This document shows, in pieces, positions 1-8,278 of a stretch of 64,000 nucleotides of DNA. Position numbers and translations under genes: made by a program. This stretch comes from B1SED10-75 sp964636865. Its GTDB lineage: Bacteria; Bacillota; Dethiobacteria; DTU022; PWGO01. The stretch's first letter is position 1, and each line of letters opens with the position of its first letter. Under the pieces are notes generated by a model, which worked only from the letters and a program-made list of their open reading frames with translations, did not search any database and was not told the DNA's origin. The stretch spans positions 1-64,000 of the forward strand of contig CAZWVJ010000006.1 of NCBI GenBank assembly GCA_964636865.1. The letters run 5' to 3'.

Positions 1-44
1 GCCGCCTCTCATCCTCGGACTAAAGTCCGAGGTTTTCCCGGCGT
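1..44. repeat. Nested palindrome at window edge
   Basis: An 8-bp perfect stem (CCTCGGAC at 13-20, GTCCGAGG at 25-32) with a TAAA loop sits inside an outer 4-bp pair GCCG (1-4) and CGGC (39-42). On the plus strand the inner hairpin is followed by TTTTCC. On the minus strand, the direction of mltG, no T-run follows, so it is not a good mltG terminator. The shape resembles subterminal hairpins of IS200/IS605-type elements or REP-like palindromes; that is inference, because no second copy is seen in this window and the left side is cut off. Confidence 0.45.
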
Positions 45-61
45 AATTCTATAATAATTTA

Positions 62-1108
62 TTATCGATTATCCCTTGCTTTTTCAATATTGGCGTTGTG
101 TTCAGCCAGTGTTCGGGCAAAATAATGCTCGCCGCTGCCGTCTTGCTTGGAAACAAAATAAAAGTAATCCGTTTCTTTCGGATAAAGGACAGCCTCCAGG
201 GAAGCTTCTCCCGGCGAAGATATCGGCCCCGGCGGAAGTCCGGGATTTCGGTAGGTGTTGTATGGGGATTCTACTTCCAAATCCGAGTATAAAAGACGTT
301 CCTTATGCTCTTCTAAAGCATATTGAACCGTAGCGCAAGACTCAAGAAGCATACCGGTATCCAGGCGGTTATGGAAGACGGAAGCAACTTTTTCCCATTC
401 CTGAGGTGAAGCCACTTCCCTTTTTATAATAGAAGCCAGCGTTACCACCTCGTGCATGCTAAAGCCTTTTTCTTCGGCGCGCCGGTATTTTTCTTCCGAC
501 AAAAAAACCTGGAAACGTTGAAGCATCAGGTTAATAATTTCTGCAGCATCTGTGGCGCCTTCGACTTCATAAGTCGCGGGAAAAAGATAGCCCTCTAACG
601 CATAATGCACTTCATGGGGCACTTCTTTTAAAAAAGAATATTTTTCTTTCAAATCGGATGGAGGTTCCTGAGCTAACCGCAGAAATTCTTCTTCATCTAC
701 AAAACCTTCCCGGGCAAGGCGAGCAGATATATGCTCAACAGTGCTCCCTTCAGGAATCACAAACTTTCTGGTGTCGATAAAAACATCCCCCGATTTTATC
801 CGGTTAATAATTTCATCAGGAGGCATTGACGGGCTTAATTTATAGTCACCGGCTATAAGGGAAACATCATCATATTCCCTCCAGATCATAAATCGAAGGG
901 CCGGCTCACTGCGAATTAACCCTTCTTCTTCCAGCATCGCAGCTACATCAGCCAATGATGCGCCTTCGGGAACAGTGAAAATAACTTCTTCATCCACCGC
1001 GGCAGGCGCCGGCGGCTTTAAAAGTTCATTTACCATGTAAAATCCCGCAGCCACAACAATTAAAATGACCACAATAGCTGACAGGGCAATTTTAAAAGAA
1101 GTTTTCAC
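62..1108 (-). CDS. mltG: Endolytic transglycosylase MltG
   Basis: Membrane-anchored lytic transglycosylase that cuts nascent peptidoglycan strands and so terminates glycan elongation. At 348 residues it has the usual length. Residues about 7-27 form one transmembrane anchor. A LysM-like segment follows (about 42-120, with VPEG motifs), then the YceG catalytic domain with EGYLFPATY at 172-180 and LASIIKREV at 224-232. The Glu at 231 matches the catalytic Glu of the family. The neighbouring first Glu of the usual ExE/EKE pattern is Lys229, a position that varies in the family. The ATG is preceded by a GGAGG-type site. It is the last gene of the alaS-reoM-ruvX-DUF1292-mltG block typical of Firmicutes. 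Confidence 0.95.
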   Translation of the reverse strand: MKTSFKIALSAIVVILIVVAAGFYMVNELLKPPAPAAVDEEVIFTVPEGASLADVAAMLEEEGLIRSEPALRFMIWREYDDVSLIAGDYKLSPSMPPDEIINRIKSGDVFIDTRKFVIPEGSTVEHISARLAREGFVDEEEFLRLAQEPPSDLKEKYSFLKEVPHEVHYALEGYLFPATYEVEGATDAAEIINLMLQRFQVFLSEEKYRRAEEKGFSMHEVVTLASIIKREVASPQEWEKVASVFHNRLDTGMLLESCATVQYALEEHKERLLYSDLEVESPYNTYRNPGLPPGPISSPGEASLEAVLYPKETDYFYFVSKQDGSGEHYFARTLAEHNANIEKARDNR

Positions 1109-1184
1109 CCATACACCTCCAATTTTATGAGCATCTTAGCATCGCTTTAACATGTAATCACCTAGAATTTCAATGTATTTAAAC

Positions 1185-1295
1185 TCATTGGCTACAATCC
1201 CGGTGAGTCCGCAGAAATTTCCCCGCCCTGAAATATGATACATTCCTGCAGTGGGAACAACAGGTGCCCAAATAATTTTTGGTTGAAATCTCTAT
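1185..1295 (-). other. Cys-rich in-frame continuation after the DUF1292 stop
   Basis: Past the TAG stop of the DUF1292 gene the same frame stays open for 36 codons to a TGA at 1185-1187. The peptide contains GTCCSHC followed 17 residues later by HRDC, a pattern that could bind zinc. There is no ATG, GTG or TTG with a ribosome binding site; the only in-frame TTG (1269-1271) lacks one. It may be a remnant of a small zinc-ribbon gene, a readthrough tail, or chance. I do not claim it is expressed. Confidence 0.2.
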
Positions 1296-1607
1296 CTATT
1301 CTTCGGGTTGATCTTCCTGCTCTTCCATTTCTTGCAGGCGTGCTTCCCACGCTTCGGCTACCCGCTGCCATTCTTCTTCTGCTTCAATTTCTTCCAGGGC
1401 TTGCTCGCCATCCTTTTCAGCCAGGCGGAAAATGAATGCTTCTTCCTCACCCCCGCTTTCAGATTCTTCATCCTCGCCTTCTTCAGAAGCAAATGGCACT
1501 AACACCACATACTGATTTTCCTCCACGAGGAAAACATCTACCACAATAAATTGGTGTTCATTACCTTCTTCATCAATTAAAGATACTACATGGTCCTGCT
1601 CTTCCAT
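1296..1607 (-). CDS. DUF1292 family protein (YrzB-like)
   Basis: Small, very acidic protein of 103 residues. The N-terminal half (HVVSLIDEEGNEHQF...) is a beta-rich DUF1292 domain. The C-terminal third is a run of Glu-rich sequence (EEQDEE type) longer than in many relatives. The biochemical function of the family is unknown. Its place between ruvX and mltG is conserved in Firmicutes. The start ATG has a GAGGT site about 6 bases upstream. It ends in TAG, after which the frame continues open in a Cys-rich stretch (see separate entry). Confidence 0.88.
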   Translation of the reverse strand: MEEQDHVVSLIDEEGNEHQFIVVDVFLVEENQYVVLVPFASEEGEDEESESGGEEEAFIFRLAEKDGEQALEEIEAEEEWQRVAEAWEARLQEMEEQEDQPEE

Positions 1608-1714
1608 AGCTCTACCTCTCTTTCTTGAATTTTCTGGCTCGGGTGTAATCTTAGCCGGGCCATTTTTTCCTTATTTTCTATGAATTCACTTCCGATTCCT
1701 GTTTAGCCCGGGCA

Positions 1715-2143
1715 TCAGCTCTGCCGGTTGCGGGCTTTAAGAAAAGAATCCAGGATCAGGGAAGCAGCAATTTTGTCCTTGGCCTTCTTACGTTTGGAAC
1801 GGCTCATGTCTCCTTCCAGCAAAGCTTTATCCGCATAAGATGTAGTTAGGCGTTCATCCCAAAGGTGAACGGTTAAACTCGATGCTTTTAAGATTTGCTC
1901 CCGGATATTTTCAGCTTCCTGCGCTGACTCACCGGCGGAACCGTTCATATTGAGGGGGTAGCCCAGAACAATTTCTTCTACATGGTATTCGGCGCACAAT
2001 TCCTTGATTCGGCGTATATCATCCTTCAATTTAGTACGCCGCAGAACTAACAAAGGCTGAGCGGTTAGCCACATTTCATCACTAACTGCCACCCCGATAT
2101 TTTTTTCGCCTAAATCCAGGCCCATTAAGCGTTTACCGGTCAG
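1715..2143 (-). CDS. ruvX: Holliday-junction resolvase-like RuvX (YqgF)
   Basis: YqgF/RuvX nuclease of the RNase H fold, implicated in 16S rRNA 5' end maturation and possibly Holliday junction resolution. Motifs: MGLDLGEKNIGVAVSDE near the N-terminus with the first catalytic Asp, LGYPLNMNGS in the middle, and WDERLTTSYA followed by KRKKAKDKIAAS near the C-terminus. The start is the problem. The only good ribosome site, AGAGGAG (about 2152-2158), is 8 bases before a CTG at 2141-2143, giving 142 residues as expected. The first in-frame ATG close to the domain is at 2125 and has no site at the right distance. Longer ATG starts would overlap the upstream reductase gene and add an unrelated tail. 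Confidence 0.88.
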   Translation of the reverse strand: MTGKRLMGLDLGEKNIGVAVSDEMWLTAQPLLVLRRTKLKDDIRRIKELCAEYHVEEIVLGYPLNMNGSAGESAQEAENIREQILKASSLTVHLWDERLTTSYADKALLEGDMSRSKRKKAKDKIAASLILDSFLKARNRQS

Positions 2144-2165
2144 CGGGACATCTCCTCTCTTATAT

Positions 2166-3158
2166 TTAAATAATCCGCAAGCAAAGACAGGGACAAGCAG
2201 CGCCGCAGTAGCCACACCACAAACACTTTTCTTCATCCACTACCGGTTTTCCCTGCCAGCTAAGCGCCCCCTGAGGGCAAGCTTCAATACAGCAAAGGCA
2301 TTCCAAGCAGTCTTCTCCGGAATAATGCAAATGCCTTCGCTGCTGCTTTGTTTGGCGGCGTATACTTATAGGAACCTCTTCATCCCGGAAAAGACACAAA
2401 GCATAATCTACCTCCGCCACACTGCGCATCCCCAGAGCAATTGCATCTATAAAGGGAAGGCAGCGAGCGTAATTAATGGCTTCATCCACCTTTTCCTGAA
2501 GATGCCCCCCACCCAGGGGTTTCATGATGTAAACTCCCACTCCCTTATGGTGCGCATCTTCAATCGCCGCCTCCATTTCTTCACGGGTGCCATCCCTTAT
2601 GCCTATTCCCTCTAAATTGAATAAGGGATGAATAACCTGTATTTGTGAAAATTCTAAAGCAGCTTTTACGGCCGCTGTGGTATGGCAAGAAATGCCAACA
2701 GCGCCAACTTTTCCTTCCCGCCGCGCTTCCTGGAAATATTCAAGGGCCGGTAGATGGCCTTCCAGGGTTAACCTTGACTCTTGCTCATGCAGCATGAAAA
2801 TATCAATGCGGTCTCTGTTCATTTCCCGGCGGGCTTTTTCCAAACTTCGAGCAGCCTGCTCGCGAGTATAAGCATAAGTTTTGGTGGCTACCACCACTTC
2901 ATCGGGAGTAATGTCTTTAAATTTCCTACACCCCGGGAGGTCATCACTTGCCAGCTTGGCCAGGGCCCTGCCGATATGCTCGTAATTGCCATAAATTTCT
3001 GCCGTATCAATAAAATTAACCCCTTTTGCTACTGCCCGGCAAATCAGGGAAGCGCCGTTTTCTACCGACATATTTGCCTGCAGTGGCCCCATGGTTAATG
3101 AACCAAAACATAAGCGTGAAACTTTTAAACCGCATTCCCCCAAATTACGATATTCCAT
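2166..3158 (-). CDS. Aldo/keto reductase fused to a 2[4Fe-4S] ferredoxin
   Basis: A 330-residue oxidoreductase. Residues 1-280 form an aldo/keto reductase barrel with the tetrad Asp51, Tyr56, Lys93, His124 visible in FIDTAEIYGN, ATKTYAY and FMLHEQES. Residues about 281-330 form a bacterial ferredoxin domain with two CxxCxxCxxxCP motifs, so two [4Fe-4S] clusters. This architecture is widespread in anaerobes; the substrate is not known. It lies between reoM and ruvX, where most Firmicutes have no such gene, so it looks like an insertion into a conserved block. It has its own promoter (3192-3221). The ATG follows a weak GGTGA site. Confidence 0.9.
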   Translation of the reverse strand: MEYRNLGECGLKVSRLCFGSLTMGPLQANMSVENGASLICRAVAKGVNFIDTAEIYGNYEHIGRALAKLASDDLPGCRKFKDITPDEVVVATKTYAYTREQAARSLEKARREMNRDRIDIFMLHEQESRLTLEGHLPALEYFQEARREGKVGAVGISCHTTAAVKAALEFSQIQVIHPLFNLEGIGIRDGTREEMEAAIEDAHHKGVGVYIMKPLGGGHLQEKVDEAINYARCLPFIDAIALGMRSVAEVDYALCLFRDEEVPISIRRQTKQQRRHLHYSGEDCLECLCCIEACPQGALSWQGKPVVDEEKCLWCGYCGAACPCLCLRII

Positions 3159-3191
3159 TATTCACCACTTTTGGGTTTGTAAAAACTTTGA

Positions 3192-3221
3192 AATATAATC
3201 AAAAAATATGAAAAATGTCAA
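3192..3221 (-). promoter_or_regulatory. Sigma-A-type promoter for the aldo/keto reductase
   Basis: On the minus strand TTGACA (3216-3221), an 18-base spacer, then TATATT (3192-3197). Transcription would start near 3185, about 27 bases before the reductase ATG. It lies in the 130-base AT-rich gap downstream of reoM. Confidence 0.6.
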
Positions 3222-3289
3222 ATGCTTTTTTGCCGTTTAAGCTTTCGGCCCCAAACATAATCGTAATTAAATATTATTTGTTACTTTTA

Positions 3290-3625
3290 TTATTGAGGGA
3301 ACTCATTATCCTTACCATTGCCGGTACTTGAATCTGCATCTGTATAGGCAGATAAATTTTCCTGTTCCACATTATAGATATATACCCTCACTAATTCCTC
3401 GATTAACTCGTCTCTGTCAACTTTCTTAATCAAACTGCGCGCATTTCGGTGGCTGGTAATATAAGCGGGTTCACCGGAGAGAAGGTAACCCACCAGCTGA
3501 CTTATGGGATTATAACCTTTTTCTTTCAAAGCCCGGTATACTTCTATCAAAATAAGCTGGGCTTCACTTGCGCCTTCTTCTTTTAAAAAAGGAAAGCTTA
3601 CCGTCCTATCCTTTTTCTCATCCAT
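3290..3625 (-). CDS. reoM: IreB/ReoM family regulatory protein
   Basis: Small cytoplasmic regulator of the IreB/ReoM family (old DUF965/UPF0297). In Listeria and Enterococcus it is phosphorylated on a threonine by the PASTA kinase and controls peptidoglycan synthesis through MurA stability. The signature GYNPISQLVGYLLSGEPAY is at 37-55, followed by ITSHRNARSLI. Thr8 sits where the phosphorylated Thr is found in relatives. At 111 residues it is about 20 longer than usual because of a polar C-terminal tail. The ATG is preceded by a run of eight G (a strong site). It is downstream of alaS, as in other Firmicutes. Confidence 0.9.
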   Translation of the reverse strand: MDEKKDRTVSFPFLKEEGASEAQLILIEVYRALKEKGYNPISQLVGYLLSGEPAYITSHRNARSLIKKVDRDELIEELVRVYIYNVEQENLSAYTDADSSTGNGKDNEFPQ

Positions 3626-3707
3626 ATATATTTTACCCCCCCCCTTATAAAACTAACAAATTAACCCCTTTTACTTTCCGTGGGCACCATTTCATATCAG
3701 CGCAAAT

Positions 3708-6407
3708 TTACTTCACTTCCCGTTCCTTCTGCCCGTCTTTTTGTTCCTTTTCTTGCTTATTCCGCTGCTTCCGGACGAGGGGGACAACCATTCCCAGGGC
3801 TTCAGGCAAAAATTCCGGATTTTTGCCGCCGGCCTGAGCCATATCAGGACGGCCGCCTCCCCCACCGCCAACTTTTCCGGCCACTTCTGCGATCAAATTT
3901 CCGGCGTGAGCACCTTCAGAAACCAGGTCGCGGGTTACCACCGCTACCAACATAACCTTACCTTCCCGTGAGGTTCCCAGAACTACCACACCACGGGAAA
4001 GCTTTGCTTTTATTCCATCGGCTACGGCGCGCAGATTCTCCATTCCACCGGCATCTACTTCTTTGCTAATTATCTGCAAATCATCTTCCTTTACTGCCTC
4101 GCCCATCAATTCTTCTACCTGGTAAGCAACTAAACGGTCTTGTAGCTCCCGGTAATCCTGCTGCAAACGGCGGTTATTTTCCATCCATTCCTTGAGCTTT
4201 TCTTCCACCTCCTCTGAAGAGGTCTTTAAAATTCCGGCAATGCTTTGGAGGCGGTTTTCCTGCTCAACAGAATAATTCCAGGCTTCCAATCCGGTAAGAG
4301 CTTCAATTCTTCTTATCCCGGCACCTATGCTTTCTTCACGGATTAAACGAATCGCGCCTATTTCCGCAGTGCTTTCCAGGTGGGTGCCCCCGCAGAGTTC
4401 AATGCCGTAATCCCCAATATTAATAATACGGACAGTGTCCCCGTATTTTTCATCAAAGAGAGCTACCGCGCCCATTTCTTGAGCTTCCTGCAGATCGGTA
4501 TGATATACATGCACCGACAAATTCTCCAGGATAAGCCGGTTAAGCCTGGCTTCTATTTCTTGAAGTTCTTCCTCTGAAATCCCTTTAAAATGCGTAAAGT
4601 CCAAACGTAAGCGGTCAGGAACCACCAAAGAACCGGATTGATTGACATGTTCACCCAGGAACTCTCTCAATACTCGATGTAAAAGGTGGGTAGAGGTATG
4701 GCTGCGGCGGATGGATTGCCGGCGAGGTTTATCTACGCTGCACTGCACAAGTTCTCCCACCTGCAAGCTTCCAAAATCGATTCGGGCCAGATGGACAATT
4801 TGACCATAGGGATTAAAATAAGTATCTTCCACGGTAGCTATCAGCTCATTTTCTCCTTCGATAACACCTGTATCACCGATTTGTCCGCCGCTTTCCGCAT
4901 AAAAAGGAGTCCGGTCTAAAAGCAGTTCACAGGTATCTCCTTTCTCTGCCTCCTCTACAGCAGAAGAATCTTTTTGATAAAGGGCCAACACCTGCGATTG
5001 AGTTTCTATTTTGTCATAACCCTCAAATATGGTGGAATAATGGCCGGTTTTAGCCCAACGCTGTTCTTCTGATTCTCTTTTTCTTCCACCGCTTTTTTGC
5101 GCCCGCCTTGCCTGTTCTTTTTGCTCTTCCAAAGCACGGTTAAAAGCTTCTTCGTCCACCACCAATCCCTTTTCGGCAACAATTTCCCGAGTCAAGTCCA
5201 GGGGAAAACCATATGTATCATAAAGCTTGAATGCTAAATCACCGGGAAACGCCTCACCCTTTTGAAAATCTCGATCTGCATATTTTTCTTCCAGATAAGC
5301 ATTAAGAATTTCCATTCCCTGGTTAAGAGTGTCCCGGAACCTTTGCTCTTCTAATTCTACAATTTGGACAATATATTCTTTTCTTTCCTCCAATTCAGGA
5401 TAGGCATTTTTCATAAGAGATATCACCAGCGGAACAGCCCTGTTCAGAAACGGTATTTCCATGCCCAAAAGGTGTCCATGACGGACAGCACGCCTTAAAA
5501 GACGGCGCAAAACGTAACCGCGGCCTTCGTTGGCGGGAAGGACTCCGTCGGCAACCATAAAAGTAATGCCCCGTAAATGTTCTACAATAATGCGCCGGGA
5601 TAATTGGACATCCGTATGAAGAACATCCTCCTTGTCCGGAGATTCGGCAGTGATATGATCAATAAGAGGTTTTACCGTATCAAGCTCATAAATAGAATTA
5701 ACTCCCTGCATCACCATTGCCAAACGTTCCAAACCCGCCCCTGTATCAATATTTTTATTCTCTAATGGAACCATGTCACCATTGGGTAATTTGTTAAACT
5801 GGGTAAAAACGAGATTCCATATTTCCAAAAAACGATCACAGTCGCACTCCACCCTGCAGTCGGATTGCCCACAACCGGCCTCGGGGCCGAGGTCATAATG
5901 CAGCTCCGAACATGGGCCACATGGGCCGGTGCCAATTTCCCAAAAATTATCTTCTTTTCCCATACGGACTATTCTATGGGAAGGCACTCCAATTTGGTCC
6001 CGCCATATGGTAAAGGCCTCTTCATCTTCCTCATAAATGCTCACCCACAGTTTATCAGGTGAAAGGTTTAATCTTTCAGTCACAAACTCCCAAGACCATG
6101 CTATAGCGTCTTCCTTAAAATAATCACCAAAAGAAAAATTACCCAACATCTCAAAAAAAGTAGCATGGCGTCCTGTCAAACCAACCAATTCAATATCGGG
6201 GGTACGGATGCATTTCTGGCAGGTAGCCACACGAGGATGGGGAGGAGTTTTTTCTCCGGTAAAATAAGGTTTCAAGGGCGCCATCCCTGCACCTATCAAC
6301 AATAACGTGGGATCGTTTTGCGGAATTAAAGAAAAACTGGGCATTATCAGATGGTCTTTTTCGGCAAAAAAATCCAAAAATAACGAACGAATTTCACTGC
6401 TTTGCAT
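3708..6407 (-). CDS. alaS: Alanyl-tRNA synthetase
   Basis: Charges tRNA-Ala. 899 residues, close to the family norm. The N-terminal class II catalytic domain contains FSLIPQNDPTLLLIGAGM and TCQKCIRTPDIE. The editing domain carries HTSTHLLH and CGGTHLEST, which bind zinc, and the C-terminal DHHA1 domain has the glycine run GGGGGGRPDMAQAGG. I chose the ATG at 6407 (MQSSEIRSLF) because it has AAGGGGGG just upstream and matches the usual family start. Longer readings extend into the promoter. No T-box leader is present; the 5' leader is only about 20 bases. Confidence 0.97.
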   Translation of the reverse strand: MQSSEIRSLFLDFFAEKDHLIMPSFSLIPQNDPTLLLIGAGMAPLKPYFTGEKTPPHPRVATCQKCIRTPDIELVGLTGRHATFFEMLGNFSFGDYFKEDAIAWSWEFVTERLNLSPDKLWVSIYEEDEEAFTIWRDQIGVPSHRIVRMGKEDNFWEIGTGPCGPCSELHYDLGPEAGCGQSDCRVECDCDRFLEIWNLVFTQFNKLPNGDMVPLENKNIDTGAGLERLAMVMQGVNSIYELDTVKPLIDHITAESPDKEDVLHTDVQLSRRIIVEHLRGITFMVADGVLPANEGRGYVLRRLLRRAVRHGHLLGMEIPFLNRAVPLVISLMKNAYPELEERKEYIVQIVELEEQRFRDTLNQGMEILNAYLEEKYADRDFQKGEAFPGDLAFKLYDTYGFPLDLTREIVAEKGLVVDEEAFNRALEEQKEQARRAQKSGGRKRESEEQRWAKTGHYSTIFEGYDKIETQSQVLALYQKDSSAVEEAEKGDTCELLLDRTPFYAESGGQIGDTGVIEGENELIATVEDTYFNPYGQIVHLARIDFGSLQVGELVQCSVDKPRRQSIRRSHTSTHLLHRVLREFLGEHVNQSGSLVVPDRLRLDFTHFKGISEEELQEIEARLNRLILENLSVHVYHTDLQEAQEMGAVALFDEKYGDTVRIINIGDYGIELCGGTHLESTAEIGAIRLIREESIGAGIRRIEALTGLEAWNYSVEQENRLQSIAGILKTSSEEVEEKLKEWMENNRRLQQDYRELQDRLVAYQVEELMGEAVKEDDLQIISKEVDAGGMENLRAVADGIKAKLSRGVVVLGTSREGKVMLVAVVTRDLVSEGAHAGNLIAEVAGKVGGGGGGRPDMAQAGGKNPEFLPEALGMVVPLVRKQRNKQEKEQKDGQKEREVK

Positions 6408-6432
6408 ACTTACCCCCCTTACTATTAAACCA

Positions 6433-6461
6433 ATTATATTATCTCTGCCCACCAGTGTCAA
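6433..6461 (-). promoter_or_regulatory. Consensus sigma-A promoter of alaS
   Basis: Minus strand TTGACA (6456-6461), a 17-base spacer and TATAAT (6433-6438): both hexamers and the spacing match the consensus exactly. Transcription should start near 6426, about 20 bases before the alaS ATG. A small stem CTCAGA/TCTGAG lies just upstream near 6474-6490. Confidence 0.85.
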
Positions 6462-6546
6462 TTCATTCCCGCTCCTCAGACAAACTCTGAGCAAGCTTAC
6501 TTTGCCTGAAAATTTAAGTGCTAAATCCCCGCAAAACTGTCCTTAA

Positions 6547-7647
6547 TCAAGAAAGTGCGTCAAATATAATCCCACCGCCAAAGAGTTCGAATTCATCTAA
6601 ATAGAAAACCACTGCCTGGCCGGGAGCAACCGCCTGTTGGGGTGTTTCAAATTCCAGGCAAGCTTTCCCGTTTGGATGGGGCGGGTAAAGCAGGGCAGGC
6701 ACTTCCTCTGCCTGGTAACGAATGCGGGCTCGAACGGAAATAGGAGCTTCAGGTCCTTTCCCGCTAATAAAATTAAGTGAAGTTGCTACCAATCCCGAAG
6801 CATAAGTTTCTTCTTTGCCACCTACTATAATAGCATTATGGGCAGGCCTAATATCTACTACATAAAGAGGTTCGGCAGCAGTTATTCCCAGGCCCCTGCG
6901 CTGACCTATAGTGTAAAATGGAAGCCCCTGATGTTCTCCCAATTTATGCCCCCGGGTATCCAGAATAGGTCCGGGTTCAAATTCTCCAAGTTGATGCCGA
7001 AGAAATTCTCGATAATCGTTGCCGGGAATAAAGCATACTTCCTGGCTTTCATCTTTGGCAGCTACCGGTAATTCCAATTCTGAAGCTTTTTGGCGCACCT
7101 GCTTTTTTCCAAATTCCCCCAGGGGGAAAAAGCTGCGGGAAAGCTGTCTTTGAGTTAGATGATAAAGCATATACGACTGGTCTTTATTGGAGTCCAGGCC
7201 TTTTCGGAGATAGTAGCACCTGCGGGAAGCATCCCATCCGGAACGCACATAATGCCCGGTAGCCAATCCTGTAGCTCCCAGTTCAAGGCTTTTTTGGAGA
7301 AGGGCTCCAAACTTGATCCTTTGATTGCACACAATACAGGGGTTAGGAGTGCGTCCGCAGGAGTATTCAGCAACGAAATAGTCCACTACTTCCCGGCGGA
7401 ATTTTTCTTTAAAATTCACGGAATAGTGCGCTATACCCAGTTTTTCAGCTACCCGGCGGGCATCGTTTATATCCTGCCATGAACAGCATTCCTGCCCCAT
7501 TTGCTCCGCTTTCTCTTCAAAACGAGAATCTTTCCATAAGCGCATGGTCAAACCTATGACCTCGTAGCCCTCCTCCAAAAGCAAACTTGCAGCCACAGAA
7601 CTGTCTACACCGCCGCTCATGGCTACGGCAATTTTGGTTTTTTCCAT
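6547..7647 (-). CDS. mnmA: tRNA-specific 2-thiouridylase MnmA
   Basis: Adds sulfur to U34 of Lys, Glu and Gln tRNAs. 366 residues from the ATG at 7645-7647. The PP-loop SGGVDSS is at 11-17. The catalytic cysteines are Cys107 (in IVCNQRIKFG) and Cys205 (in ESQEVCFI), matching the pair known in E. coli. An upstream in-frame extension is rejected because it would overlap the preceding yigZ-like gene and because GGAGG lies 11 bases before this ATG. The 4-base gap to the upstream gene suggests cotranscription with rarA and the yigZ homologue. Confidence 0.96.
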   Translation of the reverse strand: MEKTKIAVAMSGGVDSSVAASLLLEEGYEVIGLTMRLWKDSRFEEKAEQMGQECCSWQDINDARRVAEKLGIAHYSVNFKEKFRREVVDYFVAEYSCGRTPNPCIVCNQRIKFGALLQKSLELGATGLATGHYVRSGWDASRRCYYLRKGLDSNKDQSYMLYHLTQRQLSRSFFPLGEFGKKQVRQKASELELPVAAKDESQEVCFIPGNDYREFLRHQLGEFEPGPILDTRGHKLGEHQGLPFYTIGQRRGLGITAAEPLYVVDIRPAHNAIIVGGKEETYASGLVATSLNFISGKGPEAPISVRARIRYQAEEVPALLYPPHPNGKACLEFETPQQAVAPGQAVVFYLDEFELFGGGIIFDALS

Positions 7648-7651
7648 GGGA

Positions 7652-8278
7652 TTAACAGCCTCCTTCTTTCTCCAAAACCGCCTGCCCTCGGGTGGCTGAA
7701 TAAATACCTTCTGCAAATACATCTTTGTCTCCGGCGCGCAGGCATAAATCCACCTTTACCTCATCTCCATAATCAACGTGGAGAACTTCCCCCCGGGAAG
7801 AAGAAATGAAGTTCATTAATAACCCCAAACTTTCATAAGGAACGCGGGCCACAAGCCTGTAGAGACGTTCCTTGCGGATAACGCGGGTATTGTTTAACCC
7901 CTCCGCAGCTGCATCTCGATAGGCTCTGATGAGCCCGCCGACTCCATGCTTAACCCCGCCGAAATAACGGCTTACTACTATTACTATATTGCATACATCT
8001 GCCTTATGTATAACTCCCATTACAGGAGGACCACCAGTTCCGGGAGGTTCGTAATCATCTGAAGATCTTTCTAAAATTTCCTCTTCAGTAATCACACGAT
8101 ATGCATAAACATGATGAGAAGCATCGGGAAATTCTTCTCTTATCCGTTTAATGAAAGACTGAGCTTCATTTTCCGCTGCCGCCGGAGCTACAGAAACAAT
8201 AAAACGACACTTGCCCACGGGTATCCGACACTTAGTTTCTTCAGCTACAGTTAAATAGCTGTCCGCATATTTATCCAT
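7652..8278 (-). CDS. YigZ/IMPACT family protein (UPF0029)
   Basis: Protein of about 208 residues with an N-terminal IMPACT domain (VGKCRFIVSV, DASHHVYAYRV, GEPPGTGGPP-like segment YEPPGTGGPPVMGVI, VVVSRYFGGVKHGVGGLIRAY) and a C-terminal ferredoxin-like domain. The family is linked to translation or tRNA-related regulation but the bacterial role is not settled. The ATG at 8278 overlaps the rarA stop (ATGGATAA), a typical coupled start; an ATG three codons earlier (8287) is an alternative. It lies in a tight rarA-yigZ-mnmA unit. Confidence 0.88.
   Translation of the reverse strand: MDKYADSYLTVAEETKCRIPVGKCRFIVSVAPAAAENEAQSFIKRIREEFPDASHHVYAYRVITEEEILERSSDDYEPPGTGGPPVMGVIHKADVCNIVIVVSRYFGGVKHGVGGLIRAYRDAAAEGLNNTRVIRKERLYRLVARVPYESLGLLMNFISSSRGEVLHVDYGDEVKVDLCLRAGDKDVFAEGIYSATRGQAVLEKEGGC

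Noticed and set aside
6408..6546. T-box riboswitch upstream of alaS
   Set aside because: A consensus promoter leaves a leader of only about 20 bases, too short for a T-box.
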